From contig NZ_CP101731.1 of assembly GCF_031202305.1 (NCBI RefSeq), forward strand, positions 3,722,501 through 3,786,500: DNA of 64,000 bases, read 5' to 3'. The position numbers and the translations under genes are program-made. Position 1 is the stretch's first letter, and each line of letters opens with the position of its first letter. This DNA is from Pelagibacterium sp. 26DY04 (GTDB lineage: Bacteria; Pseudomonadota; Alphaproteobacteria; Rhizobiales; Devosiaceae). Below, one piece after another: positions 8,600 to 17,424 of this stretch. The notes beneath the pieces are model-generated. The model searched no databases and was not told where the DNA came from. It saw only the letters and a list, made by a program, of their open reading frames with translations.

Positions 8600-9432
8600 G
8601 TGCCGCCCCAGCTCGCCCGGTCGAGGACCGGCAGTTGATCGCGCGTCTCGTCGAGCCGGGGCATCGCCGCCAGCAATCCGCGCGTATAGGGATGGGTTGC
8701 GTTCGAAAGTTCGCCCGCCGCGCAGCTTTCCACCACCTGGCCGGCATTCATCACCAGGATGCGGTCGCAATAGCGCGAGACGAGGTTGAGGTCGTGGCTG
8801 ATGAGGATCAGCCCCATGCCCTTGGTCTTGATCAGGTCGTCGATGATGTCGAGCACCTGGGCCTGGACCGAAACGTCGAGCGCCGAGGTCGGCTCGTCCG
8901 CGATCAACAGATCGGGCTCGGGGATCAGCATCATGGCGATCATGATGCGCTGGCCCATGCCGCCGGACACCTCATGGGGATAAAGCTTGGCGACGCGCTC
9001 CGGATCGTTGATGCGCACCGCTTCGAGCATGGCGATCACCCGATCGCGCACCTCGCGTCCGGGCACCCTCGTGTGCACCTTGAGCGCCTCGGCGATTTGG
9101 TCGCCCACCGTCATCACGGGGTTGAGCGAGAATTTGGGGTCCTGCATCACCATGGAGATGCGGGCGCCGCGAATGGCCCGCATCTGGCGCTCGGATTGGG
9201 AGAGAAGGTCGATGCCGCTAAAGGAGAGCTTGTCGGCGGTGACACGCCCGGGCGAGCGGATCAGCCGCAGGACCGAGCGTCCGGTCATCGATTTGCCTGA
9301 TCCGCTTTCGCCCACGATTCCCAGCCGCTCCCGGCCCAGCGAAAACGATATTCCCTTGACCACCTCCACCCGGCCCTGATGGGTGGGAAAGGAAACGCGG
9401 AGGTTTTCGACCTCGAGAAGCGGCGCGCTCAA
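8596..9432 (-). CDS. Peptide-type ABC transporter ATPase (DppD/OppD-like)
   Basis: A 278-residue ATPase subunit paired with the one downstream. Walker A is GESGSGKS (about residues 40-47), the signature is the slightly unusual VSGGMGQR, Walker B is LLIADEPTSALD and the switch is ISHD. The C-terminus HPYTRGLLAAMP is the start of the oligopeptide-transporter C-terminal domain. The ATG overlaps the permease stop (ATGA). With its neighbours it powers import by the permeases encoded immediately upstream. Confidence 0.93.
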   Translation of the reverse strand: MSAPLLEVENLRVSFPTHQGRVEVVKGISFSLGRERLGIVGESGSGKSMTGRSVLRLIRSPGRVTADKLSFSGIDLLSQSERQMRAIRGARISMVMQDPKFSLNPVMTVGDQIAEALKVHTRVPGREVRDRVIAMLEAVRINDPERVAKLYPHEVSGGMGQRIMIAMMLIPEPDLLIADEPTSALDVSVQAQVLDIIDDLIKTKGMGLILISHDLNLVSRYCDRILVMNAGQVVESCAAGELSNATHPYTRGLLAAMPRLDETRDQLPVLDRASWGGT

Positions 9433-10334
9433 TGCTTTTCTCCCTGCTTGGGATCGAGCACGTCACGCAGCCCGTCGCCCAGGAAACAAAACCCGAGGCT
9501 GACCACGATGATGGCAATGCCGGGCATGGTGGCGACCCACCACTGGTTGAGAATGAAATCGCGGCCCGTCGCGATCATCGCGCCCCATTCGGGAAGCGGC
9601 GGCTGCGCCCCCAGCCCGAGAAAGCCCAGACCGGCGGCGGTGAGGATAATGCCCGCCATATCGAGGGTCACGCGGACGATCATCGAAGAGGTGCAGAGCG
9701 GCAGGATGTGGTTGACGATGACCCGGATCGGCGAAGCGCCCTGAAGCTGCACGGCTGCGATGAATTCGGAATTGCGGAAGGTCAGCGTCTCGGCCCGCGC
9801 TATGCGGGCATAGGCCGGCCATGTGGTGATCGCGATGGCGATGATGGCGTTGTTGATGCCCGGCCCGAGCGCCGCGACGAAGGCCAGCGCCAGGATCAGC
9901 TTGGGCATGGAGAGAAAGATGTCGGTAATCCCCATCAGGGCCCGGTCCACCCAGCCGCCGAAATAGCCCGCTATGGCGCCGACCACCAATCCCACCGGCG
10001 CGGCGATCACCGCCACCAGCAGCACAATGGTCAAGGTGATCTGCGAACCATGGACCACGCGGGAGAAAATATCGCGGCCCAGCATGTCGGTGCCCATCAA
10101 ATGGTCCCAACTGGGCGGCAGCAGCCGGTCCGAAAGGTTCTGCCGCGTCGCCGAATAGGGGGCGATCCAATCGGCCGCGATCGCGGTCACCACCAGCGTT
10201 ATGATGATGATGAGCCCGACAACGGTGAGCGGATTGCTCAAAAGGCCAAGCGCCAGCCGATAGAACCGGCCAAGGCTCGCCTGCATGCGGGAGGTGGGAG
10301 AGTCGGCCAAAAGCCAGTCGCGTGTAGAGGCCAT
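9429..10334 (-). CDS. Peptide-type ABC transporter permease (DppC/OppC-like)
   Basis: A 301-residue inner-membrane subunit with the OppC-type N-terminal segment (first membrane span about residues 36-57), the characteristic HLMGTDMLGRDIFSRVVHG motif before the core domain, and an EAA loop (EFIAAVQLQGASPIRVIVNH). It should form the translocation path with the DppB-like subunit. Its first codon abuts the end of the upstream permease gene with a 1-nt overlap. Confidence 0.94.
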   Translation of the reverse strand: MASTRDWLLADSPTSRMQASLGRFYRLALGLLSNPLTVVGLIIIITLVVTAIAADWIAPYSATRQNLSDRLLPPSWDHLMGTDMLGRDIFSRVVHGSQITLTIVLLVAVIAAPVGLVVGAIAGYFGGWVDRALMGITDIFLSMPKLILALAFVAALGPGINNAIIAIAITTWPAYARIARAETLTFRNSEFIAAVQLQGASPIRVIVNHILPLCTSSMIVRVTLDMAGIILTAAGLGFLGLGAQPPLPEWGAMIATGRDFILNQWWVATMPGIAIIVVSLGFCFLGDGLRDVLDPKQGEKH

Positions 10335-11416
10335 CAGCGCGCCCTCGGATCAAGGACGCGATAGAGCACGTCCGAAACTTTGTTGATGACGATGAACACC
10401 GCCCCGATCACCAGCGTGGCCCCGAGCACCGCGTTCATGTCGGCGTTAAAGAGGCCGGTGGTGAGATAATTGCCGATGCCGGGCCAGGAGAACACGGTCT
10501 CGATCATCACCGACCCTTCGAGAAGGCCGGCATAGGAAAGCCCGATGACGGTGATGAGCTGGATGCGGATGGGATAAAACCCGTGCCGCCAGATCACCCG
10601 CCATTCGGGCACGCCCTTGACCCGCGCGGTGGTGACGAATTCCTGCCCCAACTGGTCGAGCATGAACGAGCGCGTCATGCGCGCGATATAGGCCAGCGAG
10701 AAAAACCCGAGAATGGAGGCGGGGAGAATGATGTGGCTGACCGCGTTCCAGAACACGTCCACCTGACCGGTGATGAGGCTATCGACCAGCATCAGCCCGG
10801 TGATGTGCGGCACCAGCCCATCGTAGAAGATATCGACCCGGCCCGGCCCGCCGACCCAGCGCAATTGGGCATAAAACAGCGCCAGCCCCACGAGCCCCAG
10901 CCAGAAGGCCGGCACCGAATAGCCCAAAAGCCCGAAGACGCGGATGATCTGATCGGTCCAGCTCCCCTGCCGCGCGGCGGCCAGAACGCCCATGGGCACG
11001 CCCAGCGCGACCCCGATCAGGATGCCGATCGTCGCCATTTCGAGCGTTGCGGGGAAAACCCGGCTGAGATCGACGATCACCGGCCGGCCGGTCGAGACCG
11101 ACATGCCGAAATTGCCGCTGAGAATATCCCCCACATAGGAAAAGAACTGCTCGTAAAGCGGCCGGTCCAGCCCCATGGCGACCCGCGCCGCCTCATAAGT
11201 GCTGGCCGAGGCCCGGTCGCCCACCACCGCCAGAACCGGATCGATGGGCACCACGCGGCCGATAAAGAAGGTGATGGCGAGCAGGCCCAGAAAGGTCAGG
11301 GCGATGGTGGCGACGAACCAGGCAAGCTCGCCCAAAACGGCTGCCACGCGTTTTCCGCTCCAGCGCCCGGCCGGTTGGTTCACCGGCTCTCCGCCTGCCT
11401 GTCCCTCAAGTGACAC
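10334..11416 (-). CDS. Peptide-type ABC transporter permease (DppB/OppB-like)
   Basis: First gene of the minus-strand transporter unit, about 360 residues with six membrane segments. The first span is followed by the long periplasmic loop typical of OppB (DRPLYEQFFSYVGDILSGNFGMS) and an EAA loop (QEFVTTARVKGVPEWRVIWRH). The start is uncertain: the GTG at 11416 has AAGGAG 10 nt upstream; an ATG at 11425 is only 1 nt from it; a GTG at 11383 preceded by GGAG would also work. It is divergent from the XRE-cupin regulator, so the 140 nt between them should carry both promoters. Confidence 0.88.
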   Translation of the reverse strand: MSLEGQAGGEPVNQPAGRWSGKRVAAVLGELAWFVATIALTFLGLLAITFFIGRVVPIDPVLAVVGDRASASTYEAARVAMGLDRPLYEQFFSYVGDILSGNFGMSVSTGRPVIVDLSRVFPATLEMATIGILIGVALGVPMGVLAAARQGSWTDQIIRVFGLLGYSVPAFWLGLVGLALFYAQLRWVGGPGRVDIFYDGLVPHITGLMLVDSLITGQVDVFWNAVSHIILPASILGFFSLAYIARMTRSFMLDQLGQEFVTTARVKGVPEWRVIWRHGFYPIRIQLITVIGLSYAGLLEGSVMIETVFSWPGIGNYLTTGLFNADMNAVLGATLVIGAVFIVINKVSDVLYRVLDPRAR

Positions 11417-11507
11417 GGGGCACATTCTCCTTGTTGGGAACGGCGTTTTACGACGTTGCGCCGAGGGCGTTCCAGATGTCGAGACCGTCACAATTCGCTT
11501 GGATCAT

Positions 11508-11541
11508 ACAAAAAGTTTTGCTTATATCAAAAAAATTTTGG
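11508..11541. promoter_or_regulatory. AT-rich repeated half-sites between transporter unit and XRE-cupin regulator
   Basis: In the divergent promoter region two similar imperfect palindromes occur about 20 bp (two helical turns) apart: CAAAAAGTTTTG (from 11509) and CAAAAAAATTTTG (from 11528). The surrounding DNA is much richer in A/T than the rest of the window. This spacing and symmetry fit a dimeric HTH repressor binding on one face of the helix, most simply the XRE-cupin protein encoded next door. No binding evidence exists here. Confidence 0.45.
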
Positions 11542-11555
11542 TGGAGGACGGCAGC

Positions 11556-12230
11556 ATGGCCGACATCGCGGGTGGGAGATTGGCACAAGATCTGTCCCCC
11601 AAGGTGGGTTCGCTGATCCGCGCCCGCCGCAGGCAGCAGCAGATGACGCTGCAGATGCTGGGCGAAGCCGCCCGAACTTCGGTGGGATATCTCAGCCAGA
11701 TCGAACGCGACCAGGCGACGCCCTCCCTTGGCACCCTGGCGCAGATCGCGCGCGCCCTGGGCGTGGGCGTCGATTATTTCATCGCCGCGCCCTCTGTGGA
11801 AAACGCATTCAGCCGGTCCGAAGATCGCCGGCGCTTTTCGATCGATGGCACCTCCATCGTCTATGAGCGCATCACCACCGAATTTCCCGGAAACATGCTC
11901 TCGGCCTTCATCATGACGGTGCCGCCGGGCTATCGCTCGGAAACCGTCAGCCATGAGGGCGAAGAGCTGCTTTACGTCCTGTCCGGTGAAATCACGCAGC
12001 GGCTGGGCCAGGACGAGATGGTCATGAAGGCGGGCGATGCCCTGCATTTCCGCGGCAACCAGCCCCATGCCTGGTCCAATCACACGGCCCTGCCGGCCAG
12101 GCTTTTATGGACCGGCACGCTTGAGCTTTTCCAATCCATAACCGCGTCGAGGGTGCTCCCGGACGCAGACAAGAAGCCGGAACGCCAACCGGCCCTTTCC
12201 ACATCAAAGCCAAAGGAAGACCAATCATGA
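11556..12230 (+). CDS. XRE-family regulator with C-terminal cupin domain
   Basis: A 224-residue transcription factor. Residues about 17-72 are an XRE helix-turn-helix (LIRARRRQQQMTLQMLGE, then TSVGYLSQIERDQATPS). Residues about 105-185 form a cupin effector domain (HEGEELLYVLSGE, GDALHFRGNQPHAW). Proteins of this design often control amino-acid, polyamine or peptide catabolism and bind a small ligand in the cupin. The ATG at 11556 has GTGGAGG about 9 nt upstream. Its stop overlaps the start of the substrate-binding protein (ATGA), so regulator and receptor are co-expressed, while the permease unit is divergent. Confidence 0.93.
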   Translation: MADIAGGRLAQDLSPKVGSLIRARRRQQQMTLQMLGEAARTSVGYLSQIERDQATPSLGTLAQIARALGVGVDYFIAAPSVENAFSRSEDRRRFSIDGTSIVYERITTEFPGNMLSAFIMTVPPGYRSETVSHEGEELLYVLSGEITQRLGQDEMVMKAGDALHFRGNQPHAWSNHTALPARLLWTGTLELFQSITASRVLPDADKKPERQPALSTSKPKEDQS

Positions 12231-13813
12231 AGCTTTTCCGCGCCGCATTGCTGGCCACGGCCATCGCACTGCCTCTGGCCCCGGTGGCGGGCATTGCCGC
12301 CACCCCGCCAGGCGTTCTGGTCGTCGCCCAGAACATCGACGACATCGTCGCCATCGATCCCGCCCAGGCCTATGAGTTCAGCTCGGGCGAGTTGGTCACC
12401 AATGTCTATGACCGCCTCGTGCAGTACGATGCCGAGGACACGACGGTCCTGGCGCCGGGCCTCGCCAGCGAATGGGAGGTCGATGACGAAAACAAGTCGA
12501 TCACCTTCACCATCCGCGAAGGCGCGACCTTCCATTCGGGCAATCCGGTGCGCCCCGAAGACGTGCTGTTTTCCTTCAAGCGCGTCGTGGCCCTCGATCT
12601 GACCCCTGCCTTCATCCTCACCCAGCTCGGCTGGACCGCCGACAATATCGACGAGATGATCACCGTCGAGGGCAACACCGTAACCGTGCGCTACGAAGGC
12701 GATTTCTCCTCCGCCTTCGTGCTCAACGTCCTCGCCTCCCGCCCCGCCTCGATCGTCGATGAGGTGACGGTCATGGCCAACGAGGTCGATGGCGACATGG
12801 GCAATGCCTGGCTCAACGCCAATTCGGCCGGCTCGGGCCCGTTCTCGCTGCAGGCCTACCGCCCGGCCGAGATCATCCGCCTGCAGTCGAACCCCGACTA
12901 TTTCAAGGGCGCGCCCGAGATCGAAAGCGTCATCATCCGTCACGTCGCCGAGGCGGCGACCCAGCAGCTCCTGCTCGAAACCGGCGACGTGGACCTGGCC
13001 CGCAATCTGACGCCCGATCAGATCGCGGCCCTCGAGGACACGCTCAAGGTCGAAACCTTCCCGCAAGCCGCCGTGCACTTCCTCTCCTTCAATCAGAAGG
13101 TCGAGGAGCTGACCGACGAAGCGGTCTGGGAAGCGGCCCGCTATCTTGTCGATTACGAAGGCATGGTCGATAGCTTCCTTGCCGGGCAGATGGAAGTGCA
13201 TCAGGCCTTCTGGCCCGAGGGTTTCCCCGGTGCGCTCAACGACGAGCCTTATTCCTACGATCCCGACCGGGCGATGGAAATCCTCGAGGAAGCGGGCGTC
13301 GAAACCCCGATCACCGTTTCGCTCGACGTGATCAACTCGTCCCCCTTCACCGATATCGCCCAGTCGCTGCAGGCCACGTTCGCGGAAGCCGGCATCGAGT
13401 TCGAGATCGTCCCCGGCACCGCGGCCCAGGTCATCACCAAATACCGTGAGCGCAGCCACGAAGCCATGCTTCTCTATTGGGGCCCGGACTTCATGGATCC
13501 GCACTCCAACGCCAAGGCATTCGCCTACAATTCGGACAATTCCGACGAGGCCTATGCGGCAACCACCACCTGGCGCAATGCCTGGGCCGTGCCCGAGGAG
13601 ATGAACGCGGAAACCATGGCGGCGCTCGCCGAAGCCGATCCGGAAGCACGTAACGAGCTTTATCTCGACCTGCAGCGCAAGGTTCAGGAAAATTCGCCCA
13701 TCGTCATCATGTTCCAGGCCGCCTACCAGGTGGCCATGGCCGAGAACGTCGAGGGCTATGTCAACGGCGCGACCTCGGACTTCGTCTACTATCGCCTCGT
13801 GACCAAGGACTGA
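12227..13813 (+). CDS. Periplasmic substrate-binding protein of peptide-type ABC transporter (SBP_bac_5)
   Basis: A 528-residue receptor with a cleavable signal peptide (MKLFRAALLATAIALPLAP, cut near residue 25). It has the family pattern: FSSGELVTNVYDRLV near residue 57, then the typical LASEWEVDDENKSITFTIREGATFHSG split here across residues 80-106, and a C-terminal lobe ending in YYRLVTKD. The solute may be a di- or oligopeptide or another compound carried by this family; specificity cannot be read. It is translationally coupled to the XRE-cupin gene and followed by a terminator and a peptidase gene. Confidence 0.93.
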   Translation: MKLFRAALLATAIALPLAPVAGIAATPPGVLVVAQNIDDIVAIDPAQAYEFSSGELVTNVYDRLVQYDAEDTTVLAPGLASEWEVDDENKSITFTIREGATFHSGNPVRPEDVLFSFKRVVALDLTPAFILTQLGWTADNIDEMITVEGNTVTVRYEGDFSSAFVLNVLASRPASIVDEVTVMANEVDGDMGNAWLNANSAGSGPFSLQAYRPAEIIRLQSNPDYFKGAPEIESVIIRHVAEAATQQLLLETGDVDLARNLTPDQIAALEDTLKVETFPQAAVHFLSFNQKVEELTDEAVWEAARYLVDYEGMVDSFLAGQMEVHQAFWPEGFPGALNDEPYSYDPDRAMEILEEAGVETPITVSLDVINSSPFTDIAQSLQATFAEAGIEFEIVPGTAAQVITKYRERSHEAMLLYWGPDFMDPHSNAKAFAYNSDNSDEAYAATTTWRNAWAVPEEMNAETMAALAEADPEARNELYLDLQRKVQENSPIVIMFQAAYQVAMAENVEGYVNGATSDFVYYRLVTKD

Positions 13814-13822
13814 TCGTGCTCC

Positions 13823-13850
13823 AGGGCCGCCCATGGGCGGCCCTTTCCTT
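13823..13850 (+). terminator. Intrinsic terminator after the substrate-binding protein gene
   Basis: A perfect palindrome at 13823-13844 (AGGGCCGCCC paired with GGGCGGCCCT) is followed by TTCCTTTT. It lies 10 nt after the substrate-binding protein stop and before the peptidase start at 13870. The T-run is interrupted, so termination may be partial and let some transcription reach the peptidase gene. Confidence 0.75.
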
Positions 13851-13869
13851 TTCGTTCCCGGAGACCATC

Positions 13870-14961
13870 ATGACCGCTTCCCCTCGCATTGAACGCCTGC
13901 GCCAGCGCATGGCCGAAACCGGCACCGACCTCGTCGCCATCGGCCCCTCCAGCCATATGGTCTATCTGACCGGCGTCGATCCCCATGGCGACGAGCGGCC
14001 GGTGATGCTCCTGGTCTCCCCGACCTATGCGGGCTTTTTGATGCCCGCCCTCAACCTCGACGCCGCGCGCAAGAATTCCGATCTTCCCATGATCCCCTGG
14101 AGCGACAGCGACGGTCCCGACGCCGCGCTGGCTCAGGTGCTCGAAGCCACCGGCATCGACCGAACTTCGCCTTCGGTCGTTCTCGACGAAACCATGCGCG
14201 CCGATTTCGCCCTGCTGCTGCTCGACGCCCTGCCCGGCGCTCGCCGCCGCTTTACCGGCGACACCGTTTCCTTTTTGAGAGCCCGCAAGGACGAAGACGA
14301 ATACCGCCGGCTCAAGGCCAGCCAGCTTTTGAACGACAAGGCGATGCAGGCCGGGTTCGCGGCGCTCAAGCCCGGCGTCACCGAACGGGACGTGGCGAGC
14401 GTCATCCGCTCGGTCTATCTCGAAAATGGCGCCCGCCCGCAATTCGATCTGGTGTGCTTTGGCGAAAACGGCGCCTTTCCCCACCACCACACCGGCGATA
14501 CCGTGCTCAAAGCCGGCGATGCCGTGCTGCTCGACATCGGCGGGCGGCTCGACGGCTATCCCAGCGACATGACCCGCGTCGCCCATCTGGGGGAGCCCAG
14601 TGCCGAGTTCGCCAAGGTCCACGCCGTCGTCAATACGGCTGTCGAGGCCGCACTGGCCTCCGTCAGACCCGGCGTTAAGGCAAGCGCGGTGGACGATGCG
14701 GCGCGCGGGGTGATCGCTCAGGCCGGCTATGGCGAATTCTTCCTCCACCGCACCGGTCACGGCCTGGGCCTCGATATCCACGAGCCTCCCTACATCACCG
14801 CCACCAGCGATACGGTGCTCGAGGAAGGCATGGTGTTTTCCATCGAGCCGGGCATCTATCTCGCCGGCCGCTTCGGCATCCGGCTCGAGGAAGTGGTGAT
14901 CGTGCGCTCCGACGGCCCCGAAATCCTCTCCGAACTGCCGCGCGATACCGTCATCGTCTGA
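13870..14961 (+). CDS. M24-family metallopeptidase (Xaa-Pro dipeptidase/aminopeptidase-like)
   Basis: A 363-residue cytoplasmic peptidase with a creatinase-type N-terminal domain (about 1-130) and the pita-bread catalytic domain. Metal ligands are visible: Asp in LLDIGGR, Asp in SDMTRV, His in HRTGHGLGLDIHEPP, Glu in FSIEPGIY and Glu in IRLEEVVIV. Members cleave X-Pro bonds, though some hydrolyse other amides such as ectoine or creatine. Its position behind a peptide-type transporter suggests it processes the imported substrate. The ATG at 13870 is chosen because the open frame upstream runs through the terminator hairpin. Confidence 0.9.
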   Translation: MTASPRIERLRQRMAETGTDLVAIGPSSHMVYLTGVDPHGDERPVMLLVSPTYAGFLMPALNLDAARKNSDLPMIPWSDSDGPDAALAQVLEATGIDRTSPSVVLDETMRADFALLLLDALPGARRRFTGDTVSFLRARKDEDEYRRLKASQLLNDKAMQAGFAALKPGVTERDVASVIRSVYLENGARPQFDLVCFGENGAFPHHHTGDTVLKAGDAVLLDIGGRLDGYPSDMTRVAHLGEPSAEFAKVHAVVNTAVEAALASVRPGVKASAVDDAARGVIAQAGYGEFFLHRTGHGLGLDIHEPPYITATSDTVLEEGMVFSIEPGIYLAGRFGIRLEEVVIVRSDGPEILSELPRDTVIV

Positions 14962-15029
14962 CCGGCTGGATCGCTTGGCCCGTCTTGGGCTTTAGTAGCG
15001 AGAGGTGTGTTCGCCAGCCGGAGAGAGAG

Positions 15030-16313
15030 ATGCCGTTCTATGCCAGGATCAAATCGCTGACCTCGGGGATCGCCGGCAGCTTCTGGTTCCTCCCCCTGAT
15101 CATGGCGGCAAGTGGCCTGGTCCTGGCCGAGCTGGCGATCCTTCTTGAAAGCGTCGAGCAGCTCGCCCCGCTCAGACGCCAGTCTTTCTACCCGCAATTC
15201 GGGCCCGAGGGCGCCCGATCGGTGCTGACCACCATAGCCGGCGGCATGATGACCATGGCGAGCCTGGTCTTTTCGCTGACCTTTGTGGGGCTGACCCTGC
15301 TTTCGGGCCAGCTCGGCCCGCGCATCCTGATGATGTTCATGCACGACAAGCCCACCCGGGTCGTCATGGGTGCCTTTGTCGGCGTCTTTCTCTTCACCCT
15401 TATCGTTCTGGTCAACGTCACCGAGCTCGAGGACGGCTTCGTTCCCCATCTGGCCGTCGCCACCGCGATTCTGAGCGCCACCATCGCCTTTGGCCTTGTG
15501 ATCTATTTCGTCCACCACATGGCGCTCTCGATCCAGGCCGACGTCATCGTCGCCGGCCTGGGCCGCCGGTTCGAAAAGGCGATCGGGCGGGTGACCGAAG
15601 CCGGCAAGGGTTTCGATATCGCCAGGGCCAACCGGGAGCTGGCCCGGTTCCAAGCCGTCTCGGGCGCTCCGGTCCCCGCTCCCGGCTCGGGCTATGTCCG
15701 CCATGTCGCCTATGATCAATTGCTGCAGATCGCCAGCCGGGCCGGCCTGCGCATCGATGTGCTCGTCCGGCCCGATGATTTCATCGGCGAGGGCCTGCCG
15801 CTCGCCCTTGTGGAAGGCCCCAACCCCGACATATCCCGCCTTGCCTCCGCCTTCACCATCGGCCCGCGCCGCGACGTGCTGCAGGAAGCCACCTATGAAG
15901 CCCGCGCCTTGATCGACATCGCCCTGCGCGGCCTTTCCCCCGGCATCAACGATCCGGCCACCGCCGTTGCCGCCATCGATCACCTGAGCGCCGGCCTTCT
16001 TCCCCTGGTCCGCGCCGAAGGCGTCCCGCGCATACTCTTTGATGAAAGTGGCCGCCCCTGCCTGCGCCGCCCCGATCTGGGCCTTGGGCATTATCTCGAC
16101 CTGATCGTTCCCGCCCTGCTGCCGGCCATGCGCTCCGATACGCTTGCCACAGAGCGGCTGATCGCGCTCCTTGCGCTCCTCGACCGGGTCAGCCGCAGTA
16201 ACGACCAGCAGGCCGAAATCGAAAAGTGGCGCAAGGTCGTCGCCCAGGACGTCGACAATCACCAACTGCCCCAGGCACTCAAGGATTGGCTGGCGCGCGC
16301 GGTGACGCGCTAG
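15030..16313 (+). CDS. DUF2254-family inner-membrane protein
   Basis: A 427-residue protein with four predicted membrane segments in the first half (about residues 15-40, 55-95, 105-125 and 138-160) and a large cytoplasmic C-terminal half, as in the DUF2254 family of unknown function. Motifs include MTMASLVFSLTFVGLTLLS and LSPGINDPATAVAAIDHL. The ATG at 15030 follows GGAGAGAG. Its stop codon shares the four bases CTAG with the stop of the opposite gene. Confidence 0.85.
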   Translation: MPFYARIKSLTSGIAGSFWFLPLIMAASGLVLAELAILLESVEQLAPLRRQSFYPQFGPEGARSVLTTIAGGMMTMASLVFSLTFVGLTLLSGQLGPRILMMFMHDKPTRVVMGAFVGVFLFTLIVLVNVTELEDGFVPHLAVATAILSATIAFGLVIYFVHHMALSIQADVIVAGLGRRFEKAIGRVTEAGKGFDIARANRELARFQAVSGAPVPAPGSGYVRHVAYDQLLQIASRAGLRIDVLVRPDDFIGEGLPLALVEGPNPDISRLASAFTIGPRRDVLQEATYEARALIDIALRGLSPGINDPATAVAAIDHLSAGLLPLVRAEGVPRILFDESGRPCLRRPDLGLGHYLDLIVPALLPAMRSDTLATERLIALLALLDRVSRSNDQQAEIEKWRKVVAQDVDNHQLPQALKDWLARAVTR

Positions 16314-16546
16314 CTCTTTTTGGCGACCATGTCCTTGAGCAGCGCCTCGGCCAGCGGTTGGGCGTCTCGCGCCTCGCTCTCGGGCACCGCGATGGCCAGC
16401 CCCCGGCCGGTCAGTCCCGTGCCGATTCCCGGCAAGCCGCCATCGGCGATCTCGCGCGGCGAAAACCCATGCGCCCGCAGCGCCGTCACCATCAGCCGCG
16501 CCACCGATTCCCTCTCGACATAGATGATCGTCTCGTAATCGGTCAT
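16310..16546 (-). CDS. Small DUF2007-like protein
   Basis: A 78-residue protein starting MTDYETIIYVERESVARLMV, resembling the small DUF2007 (putative signal-transducing) family: an N-terminal strand and helix, a central LRAHGFSPREIADGG segment and a C-terminal helix ending DMVAKKS. The ATG at 16546 has GGAG 6 nt upstream; longer starts at 16558 and 16567 lack one. It lies downstream of the sdhB terminator and converges on the DUF2254 gene with a shared CTAG at the two stops. Function unknown. Confidence 0.7.
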   Translation of the reverse strand: MTDYETIIYVERESVARLMVTALRAHGFSPREIADGGLPGIGTGLTGRGLAIAVPESEARDAQPLAEALLKDMVAKKS

Positions 16547-16565
16547 GGCGCGCTCCATCAAATAC

Positions 16566-16598
16566 AAAGGGTCCGCGGGCGTTTCCCGCGGACCCTTT
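16566..16598 (-). terminator. Intrinsic terminator after sdhB
   Basis: A perfect 14-bp stem (16566-16579 with 16585-16598, arms AAAGGGTCCGCGGG and its complement) with a 5-nt loop lies 25 nt after the sdhB stop. On the minus strand the stem ends in CCCTTTGTATTT. It should end the sdhCDAB transcript and insulate the small gene beyond it. Confidence 0.85.
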
Positions 16599-16622
16599 AA
16601 ACGTTTAACCCAAGCCGCCGGT

Positions 16623-17408
16623 TCAGGCCACCTTGCGTTCCATCATCATCTTCTTGATCTCGGCGATCGCCTTGGCCGGGTTCAAGCCCTTGGGGCACAC
16701 CTTGGCGCAGTTCATGATGGTGTGGCAGCGATAGAGCTTGAACGGGTCCTCGAGATTGTCGAGCCGTTCGCTGGTCGCTTCGTCGCGGCTGTCGATCAGC
16801 CAGCGATAGGCCTGCAGCAGCACCGCCGGCCCGAGATACTTTTCCCCATTCCACCAATAGGACGGGCAAGAGGTCGAACAGCACGCGCAAAGGATGCACT
16901 CGTAAAGCCCGTCGAGCTTGGCCCGGTCTTCCCGGCTCTGCAGCCATTCGGTGTCCGGGGTGGGCGATTTGGTCTGCAACCAAGGTTCGACCGATTTGTG
17001 CTGCTCGTAAAAGGTCGAAAGATCGGGCACCAGATCTTTCACCACCGGCATGTGGGGCAGCGGATAGACCTTGATGGGCCCGCTCGAAACATCGTCCATG
17101 CCCTTGGTGCAGGCGAGCGTATTGGCCCCATCGATGTTCATCGCGCACGACCCGCAAATGCCCTCGCGGCACGAGCGGCGCAGGGTGAGGGTGGGGTCGA
17201 TGTTGTTCTTGATCCACAAAAGCCCGTCGAGGATCATCGGCCCGCAATCGTCGAGATCGACGAAATAGGTGTCGATCCGAGGGTTTTCCTGGGTGTCGGG
17301 ATCGTAGCGATAGACCCGGTATTCGCGCAGCCGCGTCGCCCCTTCCGGCTTGGGCCAGGTCTTGCCCTTCTTGGGCTGCGAGCGCTTGTTGAGGATGAGT
17401 TCAGCCAT
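16623..17408 (-). CDS. sdhB: Succinate dehydrogenase iron-sulfur subunit
   Basis: The 261-residue SdhB carries electrons from SdhA flavin to ubiquinone at the inner membrane (TCA cycle, complex II). All three clusters are visible: [2Fe-2S] in [16 protein letters not shown] with the later TLAC, and the [4Fe-4S]/[3Fe-4S] ligands in [16 protein letters not shown] and [17 protein letters not shown]. The ATG at 17408 has GGGAGAGGA just upstream; the open frame extends further into sdhA but out of its frame. It is the last gene of sdhCDAB. Confidence 0.98.
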   Translation of the reverse strand: MAELILNKRSQPKKGKTWPKPEGATRLREYRVYRYDPDTQENPRIDTYFVDLDDCGPMILDGLLWIKNNIDPTLTLRRSCREGICGSCAMNIDGANTLACTKGMDDVSSGPIKVYPLPHMPVVKDLVPDLSTFYEQHKSVEPWLQTKSPTPDTEWLQSREDRAKLDGLYECILCACCSTSCPSYWWNGEKYLGPAVLLQAYRWLIDSRDEATSERLDNLEDPFKLYRCHTIMNCAKVCPKGLNPAKAIAEIKKMMMERKVA

Positions 17409-17424
17409 TGTCCTCTCCCGCCCC

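Noticed and set aside
7338..8747. A continuous frame joining the GAF protein to upstream sequence
   Set aside because: The part before the GAF start is the ATPase gene read in a wrong frame; the GTG at 7838 with AAGGAC upstream gives a complete GAF domain.
12080..13834. A 584-codon open frame on the minus strand
   Set aside because: It is antisense to the substrate-binding protein gene and shows only Gly/Arg/Asp-rich shadow sequence.
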